Shown: positions 1 through 11,500 of the stretch, one piece after another
Layout: every line of letters begins with the position of its first letter
How positions within the stretch are numbered: position 1 is the stretch's first letter
Source of the DNA: Nemertoderma westbladi
Taxonomy: Eukaryota; Xenacoelomorpha; Nemertodermatida; Nemertodermatidae
Length of the DNA stretch: 28,993 nucleotides
Direction of reading: 5' to 3'
Assembly: GCA_032718475.1 (NCBI GenBank)
Contig: JAUCBJ010003008.1
Coordinates: 1-28,993 of the forward strand
Program-made: the position numbers and the translations under genes
Notes under the pieces: model-generated
Told to the model about the DNA's origin: nothing
Seen by the model: only the letters and a program-made list of their open reading frames with translations
The model's database searches: none

Positions 1-136
1 AAGAGAGGTAATCCTGGCCGATCTTATCGAGGGCGAAATCGTAGGCCTGGGCCATCTTCTCGTTGAAACTCGGTAGGGACGATTTGGTTAGGTTCACGTA
101 GTTGAGGTAACAACGCCACAATTCGATATTGAGTAC
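1..136 (-). CDS. CSTF3: CSTF3 (CstF-77) exon 3 of the window, 5' part, gene continues off the left edge
   Basis: Seen: the minus strand from 136 reads 45 open codons plus one base, beginning [14 protein letters not shown] and ending [12 protein letters not shown]. It is preceded by a 3' splice site, CCCCCAG at 143-137. Known: CstF-77 continues in the same way (human recalled as VLHIDLWKCYLSYV and later [15 protein letters not shown]), part of the HAT-repeat domain. CstF-77 is the dimeric nuclear scaffold of the cleavage stimulation factor; it bridges CstF-64 and CstF-50 and acts in mRNA 3'-end cleavage and polyadenylation. The join to exon 2 is phase 0 (LIK|VLN), as the human protein order requires. 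The exon is cut by the window edge. The first 12 bases of this exon (GTACTCAATATC) are copied in every unit of the 47-bp repeat beside it. Family identity is secure; exon numbering relative to the full gene is not, because a 5' non-coding exon may exist. Confidence 0.95.
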
Positions 137-642
137 CTGGGGGTTACAGAGTCGGTAACAGAGTTAACAGTTTTATATTGAGTAACTGGGGGTTACAGAG
201 TCTGTAACAGTTAACAGTTTTATATTGAGTACCTGGGGGTTACAAAGTCCAGTACAGGTAACAGTTTGATATGGAGTACCTGTGGGTTACAAAGTCCAGC
301 ACAGGTAACAGTTTGATATTGAGTACCTGGGGGTTACAGAGACGGTTAACAGTTTGATATAGAGTAACTGGGGGTTACAGAGTCCAGTACAGGTAACAGT
401 TTGATATTGAGTAACTGGGGGTTACAAAGTCCAGTACAGGTAACAGTTTGATATTGACTACCTGGGGGTTACAAAGTCCAGTACAGGTAACAGTTTGATA
501 TTGAGTACCTGGGGGTTACATAGTCCAGTACAGGTAACAGTTTGATATTGAGTACCTGGGGGTTACATAGTCCAGTACAGGTAACAGTTTGATATTGAGT
601 ACCTGTGGGTTACATAGTCCAACAGGTAACAGTTTGATATTG
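125..642 (-). repeat. 47-bp tandem repeat that duplicates the CSTF3 exon 3 acceptor junction
   Basis: Eleven units of about 47 bp (some 41-49) run from 125 to about 633 and end in a partial twelfth. On the minus strand each unit contains CCCCCAG|GTACTCAATATC or a close variant (TTACTC, CCACAG). This is the intron-exon 3 junction with its AG acceptor and the first 12 exon bases, followed by TGTTACCTGTACTGGACT. The exon-proximal unit is the authentic junction; the others lie upstream of it in the transcript. Units nearest the exon are the most divergent (49, 47 and 41 bp forms). The middle and distal units are nearly identical, which points to later homogenisation. Because 47 is not a multiple of 3, use of a neighbouring acceptor would shift the reading frame. 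Confidence 0.95.
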
Positions 643-3600
643 AAATTAAATATTTATTATTGACAAAAAATCTACAGATAAAGGTTAACAGAGTTCAATT
701 GACCTGGTAGAATAACGGTCAACCGGGTAGATTAAAGGTCAACAGAGTTCAATTGACCTTGTAGACAAAGGTCAACATAGTTCAATTGACCTGGTAGATA
801 AATATCAACAGAGTTCAACTGACCTGGTAGATAAAGGTCAACAGAGTTCAATTGACCTGGTAGAATAAAGGTCAATCTGGGAGATAAAGGTAAACAGAGT
901 TCAATTGACCTTGTAGATAAAGGTCAACAGAGTTCAATTGACGTGGTAGATAAAGGTCAACAGTGTTCAATTGACCTGGTAGGTAAAGGTCAACCTGGTG
1001 GATAAAGGTCAACAGAGTTCAATTGACCTGTTAGGTAAAGGCAACCTTGTCGATAAAGGTCAACAGAGTTCAATTGACCTTGAAGACAAAGGTTAACCTG
1101 GTAGATAAAGGTCAAAAGAGTTCAACTGACCTGGTATATAAAGGTCAACAGAGTCCAATTGACCTTGTAGATAAAGGTCAACCTTGTAGATAAAGGTCAA
1201 CAGAGTTCAATTAACCTTGTAGATAAAGGTAAACAGAGTTGAATTGATCTGGTAGAATAAAGGTCAACCTTGTAGATAAAGGTCAACAGAGTTCAATTGA
1301 CCTTGAAGACAAAAGTTAACCTGGTAGATAAAGGTCAAAAGAGTTCAACTGACCTGGTATATAAAGGTCAACAGAGTCCAATTGACCTTGTAGATAAAGG
1401 TCAACCTTGTAGATAAAGGTCAACAGAGTTCAATTAACCTTGTAGATAAAGGTAAACAGAGTTGAATTGATCTGGTAGAATAAAGGTCAACCTGGTAGAT
1501 AAATGTCAACAGAGTTCAATTAACCTTGTAGATAAAGGTCAACAGAGTTCAATTGACCTGGTAGATAAAGGTCAACCTGGAAGATAAAGGTCAACCTTGT
1601 AGATAAAGGTCAACAGAGTCCAATTGACCTGGTAGATAAAGGTCAACAGAGTTCAATTGACCTGGTAGATAAAGGTGAACAGAGTTCAATTGACCTGGTA
1701 GATAAAGGTCAACAGAGTTCAATTGACCTGGTAGATAAAGGTCAACAGAGTTCAATTGACCTGGTAGATAAAGGTCAACAGAGTTCAATTGACCTGGTAG
1801 ATAAAGGTCAACAGAGTTCAATTAACCTTGTAGATAAAGGTCAACAGAGTTCAATTGACCTGGTAGATAAAGGTCAACCTGGAAGATAAAGGTCAACCTT
1901 GTAGATAAAGGTCAACAGAGTCCAATTGACCTGGTAGATAAAGGTCAACAGAGTTCAATTGACCTTGTAGATAAAGGTCAACAGAGTTCAATTGACCTGG
2001 TAGATAAAGGTAAACATAATTCAATTGACCTTGTAGATAAAGGTCAACAGAGTTCAATTGACCTGGTAGATAAAGGTCAACAGAGTTCAATTGACCTGGT
2101 AGATAAAGGTCAACAGAGTTCAATTGACCTTGTAGATAAAGGTCAACAGAGTTCAATTGACCTTGTAGATAAAGGTCAACAGAGTTCAATTGACCTGGTA
2201 GATAAAGGTCAACAGAGTTCAATTGACCTGGTAGATAAAGGTCAACAGAGTTCAATTTACCTTGTAGATAAAGGTCAACAGAGTTCAATTGACCTTGTAG
2301 ATAAAGGTCAACAGAGTTCAATTGACCTTGTAGATAAAGGTCAACAGAGTTCAATTGACCTGGTAGATAAAGGTCAACAGAGTTCAATTGACCTGGTAGA
2401 TAAAGGTCAACAGAGTTCAATTGACCTTGTAGATAAAGGTCAACAGAGTTCAATTGACCTGGTAGATAAAGGTCAACCGGGTAGATAAAGGTCAACCTTG
2501 TAGATAAAGGTCAACAGAGTTCAATTGACCTGGTAGATAAAGGTCAACAGAGTTCAATTGACCTGGTAGATAAAGGTCAACAGAGTTCAATTGACCTTGT
2601 AGATTAAGGTCAACAGAGTTCAATTGACCTTGTAGATAAAGGTCAACAGAGTTCAATTGACCTGGTAGATAAAGGTCAACAGAGTTCAATTGACCTGGTA
2701 GATAAAGGTCAACAGAGTTCAATTTACCTTGTAGATTAAGGTCAACAGAGTTCAATTGACCTTGTAGATAAAGGTCAACAGAGTTCAATTGACCTTGTAG
2801 ATAAAGGTCAACAGAGTTCAATTGACCTGGTAGATAAAGGTCAACAGAGTTCAATTGACCTGGTAGATAAAGGTCAACAGAGTTCAATTGACCTTGTAGA
2901 TAAAGGTCAACAGAGTTCAATTGACCTGGTAGATAAAGGTCAACAGAGTTCAATTGACCTGGTAGATAAAGGTAAACAGAGTTCAATTGACCTTGTAGAT
3001 AAAGGTCAACAGAGTTCAATTGACCTGGTAGATAAAGGTAAACAGAGTTCAATTGACCTTGTAGATAAAGGTCAACAGAGTTCAATTGACCTGGTAGATA
3101 AAGGTAAACAGAATTCAATTGACCTTGTAGATAAAGGTCAACAGAGTTCAATTGACCTGGTAGATAAAGGTCAACAGAGTTCAATTGACCTTGTAGATAA
3201 AGGTCAACAGAGTTCAATTGACCTGGTAGATAAAGGTCAACAGAGTTCAATTGACCTGGTAGATAAAGGTCAACAGAGTTCAATTGACCTGGTAGATAAA
3301 GGTCAACAGAGTTCAATTGACCTTGTAGATAAAGGTCAACAGAGTTCAATTGACCTGGTAGATAAAGGTAAACAGAATTCAATTGACCTTGTAGATAAAG
3401 GTCGACAGAGTTCAATTGACCTGGTAGATAAAGGTCAACAGAGTTCAATTGACCTGGTAGATAAAGGTCAACAGAGTTCAATTGACCTGGTAGATAAAGG
3501 TAAACAGAATTCAATTGACCTTGTAGATAAAGGTCAACAGAGTTCAATTGACCTGGTAGATAAAGGTCAACAGAGTTCAATTGACCTGGTAGATAAAGGT

Positions 3601-3896
3601 CAACAGAGTTCAATTGACCTTGTAGATAAAGGTCAACAGAGTTCAATTGACCTGGTAGATAAAGGTAAACAGAGTTCAATTGACCTGGTAGATAAAGGTC
3701 AACAGAGTTCAATTGACCTTGTAGATAAAGGTCAACAGAGTTCAATTGACCTGGTAGATAAAGGTAAACAGAATTCAATTGACCTTGTAGATAAAGGTCA
3801 ACAGAGTTCAATTGACCTGGTAGATAAAGGTCAACAGAGTTCAATTGACCTTGTAGATAAAGGTCAACAGAATTCGACTGACCTTGTAGATAAAGG

Positions 3897-5250
3897 TCAA
3901 CCTTGTAGATAAAGGTCAACAGAGTTCAATTGACCTGGTAGATAAAGGTCAACAGAGTTCAATTGACCTTGTAGATAAAGGTCAACAGAGTTCAATTGAC
4001 CTTGTAGATAAAGGTCAACAGAGTTCAATTGACCTTGTAGATAAAGGTCAACAGAGTTCAATTGACCTGGTAGATAAAGGTAAACAGAATTCAATTGACC
4101 TTGTAGATAAAGGTCAACAGAGTTCAATTGACCTGGTAGATAAAGGTCAACAGAGTTCAATTGACCTGGTAGATAAAGGTCAACAGAGTTCAATTGACCT
4201 TGTAGATAAAGGTCAACAGAGTTCAATTGACCTGGTAGATAAAGGTAAACAGAATTCAATTGACCTGGTAGATAAAGGTCGACAGAGTTCAATTGACCTG
4301 GTAGATAAAGGTCAACAGAGTTCAATTGACCTGGTAGATAAAGGTCAACAGAGTTCAATTTACCTTGTAGATTAAGGTCAACAGAGTTCAATTGACCTTG
4401 TAGATAAAGGTCAACAGAGTTCAATTGACCTGGTAGATAAAGGTCAACAGAGTTCAATTGACCTTGTAGATAAAGGTCAACAGAGTTCAATTTACCTTGT
4501 AGATTAAGGTCAACAGAGTTCAATTGACCTTGTAGATAAAGGTAAACAGAATTCAATTGACCTTGTAGATAAAGGTCGACAGAGTTCAATTGACCTGGTA
4601 GATAAAGGTCAACAGAGTTCAATTGACCTTGTAGATAAAGGTCAACAGAATTCGACTGACCTTGTAGATAAAGGTCAACCTTGTAGATAAAGGTCAACAG
4701 AGTTCAATTGACCTGGTAGATAAAGGTCAACAGAGTTCAATTGACCTTGTAGATAAAGGTCAACAGAGTTCAATTGACCTTGTAGATAAAGGTCAACAGA
4801 GTTCAATTGACCTTGTAGATAAAGGTCAACAGAGTTCAATTGACCTGGTAGATAAAGGTAAACAGAATTCAATTGACCTTGTAGATAAAGGTCAACAGAG
4901 TTCAATTGACCTGGTAGATAAAGGTCAACAGAGTTCAATTGACCTGGTAGATAAAGGTCAACAGAGTTCAATTGACCTTGTAGATAAAGGTCAACAGAGT
5001 TCAATTGACCTGGTAGATAAAGGTAAACAGAATTCAATTGACCTGGTAGATAAAGGTCGACAGAGTTCAATTGACCTGGTAGATAAAGGTCAACAGAGTT
5101 CAATTGACCTGGTAGATAAAGGTCAACAGAGTTCAATTTACCTTGTAGATTAAGGTCAACAGAGTTCAATTGACCTTGTAGATAAAGGTCAACAGAGTTC
5201 AATTGACCTGGTAGATAAAGGTCAACAGAGTTCAATTGACCTTGTAGATA
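3897..5250. repeat. Higher-order repeat of 778 bp inside the 33-bp array
   Basis: The rare variant string AATTCGACTG followed by a 19-bp short unit occurs at 3871 and again at 4649, exactly 778 bp apart (23 units of 33 bp plus one of 19 bp). The order of CCTGGTA/CCTTGTA variants and of AACAGAATTC and TTTACC variants downstream of each copy is the same for roughly 17 units. This shows a segmental tandem duplication within the array rather than unit-by-unit change. The second copy diverges after about 5250; the outer limits are approximate. Confidence 0.8.
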
Positions 5251-7620
5251 AAGGTCAACAGAGTTCAATTGACCTGGTAGATAAAGGTCAACAGAGTTCA
5301 ATTGACCTGGTAGATAAAGGTCAACAGAGTTCAATTGACCTGGTAGATAAAGGTCAACAGAGTTCAATTGACCTGGTAGATAAAGGTCAACAGAGTTCAA
5401 TTGTCCTTGTAGATAAAGGTCAACAGAGTTCAATTGACCTGGTAGATAAAGGTAAACAGAATTCAATTGACCTTGTAGATAAAGGTCGACAGAGTTCAAT
5501 TGACCTGGTAGATAAAGGTCAACAGAGTTCAATTGACCTGGTAGATAAAGGTCAACAGAGTTCAATTGACCTGGTAGATAAAGGTCAACAGAGTTCAATT
5601 GACCTTGTAGATAAAGGTCAACAGAGTTCAATTGACCTGGTAGATAAAGGTCAACAGAGTTCAATTGACCTTGTAGATAAAGGTCAACAGAGTTCAATTG
5701 ACCTGGTAGATAAAGGTCAACCGGGTAGATAAAGGTCAACCTTGTAGATAAAGGTCAACAGAGTCCAATTGACCTGGTAGATAAAGGTCAACAGAGTTCA
5801 ATTGACCTTGTAGATAAAGGTCAACAGAGTTCAATTGACCTGGTATATAAAGGTCAACAGAGTTCAATTGACCTTGTAGATAAAGGTCAACAGAGTTCAA
5901 TTGACCTGGTAGATAAAGGTCAACCGGGTAGATAAAGGTCAACCTTGTAGATAAAGGTCAACAGAGTTCAATTGACCTGGTAGATAAAGGTCAACAGAGT
6001 TCAATTGACCTGGTAGATAAAGGTCAACAGAGTTCAATTGACCTGGTAGATAAAGGTCAACAGAGTTCAATTGACCTTGTAGATAAAGGTCAACAGAGTT
6101 CAATTGACCTGGTAGATAAAGGTCAACAGAGTTCAATTGACCTGGTAGATAAAGGTCAACAGAGTTCAATTGACCTTGTAGATAAAGGTCAACAGAGTTC
6201 AATTGACCTGGTAGATAAAGGTCAACCGGGTAGATAAAGGTCAACCTTGTAGATAAAGGTCAACAGAGTCCAATTGATCTGGTAGATAAAGGTCAACAGA
6301 GTTCAATTGACCTTGTAGATAAAGGTCAACAGAGTTCAATTGACCTGGTAGATAAAGGTCAACCGGGTAGATAAAGGTCAACCTTGTAGATAAATGTCAA
6401 CAGAGTCCAATTGACCTGGTAGATAAAGGTCAACAGAGTTAAATTGACCTTGTAGATAAAGGTCTCAGAGTTCAATTGACCTGGTATATAAAGGTCAACA
6501 GAGTTCAATTGACCTGGTAGATAAAGGTCAACAGAGTTCAATTGACCTGGTAGATAAAGGTCAACAGAGTTCAATTGACCTTGTAGATAAAGGTCAACAG
6601 AGTTCAATTGACCTGGTAGATAAAGGTAAACAGAATTCAATTGACCTTGTAGATAAAGGTCGACAGAGTTCAATTGACCTGGTAGATAAAGGTCAACAGA
6701 GTTCAATTGACCTGGTAGATAAAGGTCAACAGAGTTCAATTGACCTTGTAGATAAAGGTCAACAGAGTTCAATTGACCTTGTAGATAAAGGTCAACAGAG
6801 TTCAATTGACCTGGTAGATAAAGGTCAACAGAGTTCAATTGACCTGGTAGATAAAGGTCAACAGAGTTCAATTGACCTTGTAGATAAAGGTCAACAGAGT
6901 TCAATTGACCTTGTAGATAAAGGTCAACAGAGTTCAATTGACCTGGTAGATAAAGGTCAACAGAGTTCAATTGACCTGGTAGATAAATGTCAACAGAGTT
7001 CAATTGACCTGGTAGATAAAGGTCAACCTTGTAGATAAAGGTCAACAGAGTTCAATTGACCTTGTAGATAAAGGTCAACAGAGTTCAATTGACCTGGTAG
7101 ATAAAGGTCAACAGAGTTCAATTGACCTGGTAGATAAATGTCAACAGAGTTCAATTGACCTGGTAGATAAAGGTCAACCTTGTAGATAAAGGTCGACAGA
7201 GTTCAATTGACCTGGTAGATAAAGGTCAACAGAGTTCAATTGACCTGGTAGATAAAGGTCAACAGAGTTCAATTGACCTTGTAGATAAAGGTCAACAGAG
7301 TTCAATTGACCTTGTAGATAAAGGTCAACAGAGTTCAATTGACCTGGTAGATAAAGGTCAACAGAGTTCAATTGACCTGGTAGATAAAGGTCAACAGAGT
7401 TCAATTGACCTTGTAGATAAAGGTCAACAGAGTTCAATTGACCTTGTAGATAAAGGTCAACAGAGTTCAATTGACCTGGTAGATAAAGGTCAGCAGAGTT
7501 CAATTGACCTGGTAGATAAAGGTCAACAGAGTTCAATTGACCTTGTAGATAAAGGTCAACAGAGTTCAATTGACCTTGTAGATAAAGGTCAACAGTGTTC
7601 AATTGACCTGGTAGATAAAG

Positions 7621-8560
7621 GTCAACCTTGTAGATAAAGGTCAACAGAGTTCAATTGACCTTGTAGATAAAGGTCAACAGTGTTCAATTGACCTGGTAGA
7701 TAAAGGTCAACCTTGTAGATAAAGGTCAACAGAGTTCAATTGACCTTGTAGATAAAGGTCAACAGTGTTCAATTGACCTGGTAGATAAAGGTCAACCTTG
7801 TAGATAAAGGTCAACAGAGTTCAATTGACCTTGTAGATAAAGGTCAACAGAGTTCAATTGACCTGGTAGATAAAGGTCAACCTTGTAGATAAAGGTCAAC
7901 AGAGTTCAATTGACCTTGTAGATAAAGGTCAGCAGAGTTCAATTGACCTGGTAGATAAAGGTCAACAGAGTTCAATTGACCTTGTAGATAAAGGTCAGCA
8001 GAGTTCAATTGACCTGGTAGATAAAGGTCAACAGAGTTCAATTGACCTTGTAGATAAAGGTCAACAGAGTTCAATTGACCTTGTAGATAAAGGTCAACAG
8101 TGTTCAATTGACCTGGTAGATAAAGGTCAACCTTGTAGATAAAGGTCAACAGAGTTCAATTGACCTTGTAGATAAAGGTCAACAGAGTTCAATTGACCTG
8201 GTAGATAAAGGTCAACAGAGTTCAATTGACCTGGTAGATAAATGTCAACAGAGTTCAATTGACCTGGTAGATAAAGGTCAACCTTGTAGATAAAGGTCAA
8301 CAGAGTTCAATTGACCTTGTAGATAAAGGTCAACAGTGTTCAATTGACCTGGTAGATAAAGGTCAACCTTGTAGATAAAGGTCAACAGAGTTCAATTGAC
8401 CTGGTAGATAAATGTCAACAGAGTTCAATTGACCTGGTAGATAAAGGTCAACCTTGTAGATAAAGGTCAACAGAGTTCAATTGACCTTGTAGATAAAGGT
8501 CAACAGTGTTCAATTGACCTGGTAGATAAAGGTCAACCTTGTAGATAAAGGTCAACAGAG
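7621..8560. repeat. Higher-order repeat of 85 bp (33+33+19) inside the 33-bp array
   Basis: The string GTCAACCTTG recurs at 7621, 7706, 7791 and 7876, each time 85 bp apart. Each period consists of a standard unit with CCTTGTA, a unit with CAGTGTTC or CAGAGTTC, and a 19-bp short unit. Similar but less regular groupings continue to about 8560 and again near 10620-11160. The block marks a secondary amplification centre inside the minisatellite. Confidence 0.8.
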
Positions 8561-11500
8561 TTCAATTGACCTTGTAGATAAAGGTCAACAGAGTTCAATT
8601 GACCTGGTAGATAAAGGTCAACAGAGTTCAATTGACCTGGTAGATAAAGGTCAACCTTGTAGATAAAGGTCAACAGAGTTCAATTGACCTTGTAGATAAA
8701 GGTCAGCAGAGTTCAATTGACCTGGTAGATAAAGGTCAACAGAGTTCAATTGACCTTGTAGATAAAGGTCAACAGTGTTCAATTGACCTGGTAGATAAAG
8801 GTCAACAGAATTCAATTGACCTGGTAGATAAAGGTCAACCTTGTAGATAAAGGTCGACAGAGTTCAATTGACCTTGTAGATAAAGGTCAACAGTGTTCAA
8901 TTGACCTGGTAGATAAAGGCCAACAGAATTCAATTGACCTGGTAGATAAAGGTCAACCTTGTGGATAAAGGTCAACAGAGTTCAATTGACCTTGTAGATA
9001 AAGGTCAGCAGAGTTCAATTGACCTGGTAGATAAAGGCCAACAGAGTTCAATTGACCTGGTAGATAAAGGTAAACAGAATTCAATTGACCTTGTAGATAA
9101 AGGTCAACAGAGTCCAATTGACCTGGTAGATAAAGGTCAACAGAGTTCAATTGACCTTGTAGATAAAGGTCAACAGAGTTCAATTGACCTGGTAGATAAA
9201 GGTCAACAGAGTTAAATTGACCTTGTAGATAAAGGTCAACAGAGTTCAATTGACCTGGTATATAAAGGTCAACAGAGTTCAATTGACCTGGTAGATAAAG
9301 GTCAACAGAGTTCAATTGACCTGGTAGATAAAGGTCAACAGAGTTCAATTGACCTTGTAGATAAAGGTCAACAGAGTTCAATTGACCTGGTAGATAAAGG
9401 TAAACAGAATTCAATTGACCTTGTAGATAAAGGTCGACAGAGTTCAATTGACCTGGTAGATAAAGGTCAACAGAGTTCAATTGACCTGGTAGATAAAGGT
9501 CAACAGAGTTCAATTGACCTTGTAGATAAAGGTCAACAGAGTTCAATTGACCTGGTAGATAAAGGTCAACAGAGTTCAATTGACCTGGTAGATAAATGTC
9601 AACAGAGTTCAATTGACCTGGTAGATAAAGGTCAACCTTGTAGATAAAGGTCAACAGAGTTCAATTGACCTTGTAGATAAAGGTCAGCAGAGTTCAATTG
9701 ACCTGGTAGATAAAGGTCAACAGAGTTCAATTGACCTTGTAGATAAAGGTAAACAGAGTTCAATTGACCTGGTAGATAAAGGTCAACAGAGTTCAATTGA
9801 CCTGGTAGATAAAGGTCAACAGAGTTCAATTGACCTTGTAGATAAAGGTCAACAGAGTTCAATTGACCTGGTAGATAAAGGTCAACAGAGTTCAATTGAC
9901 CTGGTAGATAAATGTCAACAGAGTTCAATTGACCTGGTAGATAAAGGTCAACCTTGTAGATAAAGGTCAACAGAGTTCAATTGACCTTGTAGATAAAGGT
10001 CAGCAGAGTTCAATTGACCTGGTAGATAAAGGTCAACAGAGTTCAATTGACCTGGTAGATAAAGGTAAACAGAATTCAATTGACCTTGTAGATAAAGGTC
10101 GACAGAGTTCAATTGACCTGGTAGATAAAGGTCAACAGAGTTCAATTGACCTGGTAGATAAAGGTCAACAGAGTTCAATTGACCTTGTAGATAAAGGTCA
10201 ACAGAGTTCAATTGACCTGGTAGATAAAGGTCAACAGAGTTCAATTGACCTGGTAGATAAAGGTCAACAGAGTTCAATTGACCTTGTAGATAAAGGTCAA
10301 CAGAGTTCAATTGACCTTGTAGATAAAGGTCAACAGAGTTCAATTGACCTGGTAGATAAAGGTCAACAGAGTTCAATTGACCTGGTAGATAAATGTCAAC
10401 AGAGTTCAATTTACCTGGTAGATAAAGGTCAACCTTATAGATAAAGGTCAACAGAGTTCAATTGACCTTGTAGATAAAGGTCAGCAGAGTTCAATTGACC
10501 TGGTAGATAAAGGTCAACAGAGTTCAATTGACCTTGTAGATAAAGGTCAACAGAGTTCAATTGACCTTGTAGATAAAGGTCTACAGTGTTCAATTGACCT
10601 GGTAGATAAAGGTCAACCTTGTAGATAAAGGTCAACAGAGTTCAATTGACCTTGTAGATAAAGGTCAACAGAGTTCAATTGACCTGGTAGATAAAGGTCA
10701 ACAGAGTTCAATTGACCTGGTAGATAAAGGTCAACCTTGTAGATAAAGGTCAACAGAGTTCAATTGACCTTGTAGATAAAGGTCAGCAGAGTTCAATTGA
10801 CCTGGTAGATAAAGGTCAACAGAGTTCAATTGACCTTGTAGATAAAGGTCAACAGAGTTCAATTGACCTTGTAGATAAAGGTCAACAGTGTTCAATTGAC
10901 CTGGTAGATAAAGGTCAACCTTGTAGATAAAGGTCAACAGAGTTCAATTGACCTTGTAGATAAAGGTCAACAGAGTTCAATTGACCTGGTAGATAAAGGT
11001 CAACAGAGTTCAATTGACCTGGTAGATAAATGTCAACAGAGTTCAATTGACCTGGTAGATAAAGGTCAACCTTGTAGATAAAGGTCAACAGAGTTCAATT
11101 GACCTTGTAGATAAAGGTCAACAGTGTTCAATTGACCTGGTAGATAAAGGTCAACCTTGTAGATAAAGGTCAACAGAGTTCAATTGACCTGGTAGATAAA
11201 GGTCAACAGAGTTCAATGACCTGGTAGATAAAGGTCAACCTTGTAGATAAAGGTCAACAGAGTTCAATTGACCTGGTAGATAAAGGTCAACAGAGTTCAA
11301 TTGACCTGGTAGATAAAGGTCAACCTTGTAGATAAAGGTCAACAGAGTTCAATTGACCTGGCAGATAATGGTCAACAGAGTTCAATTGACCTGGTAGATA
11401 AAGGTCAACTCAACAGAGTTCAATTGACCTGGTAGATAAAGGTCAACAGAGTTCAACTGACCTGGTAGGTATAGGTCAACCTGGTAGATAAAGATCAACA

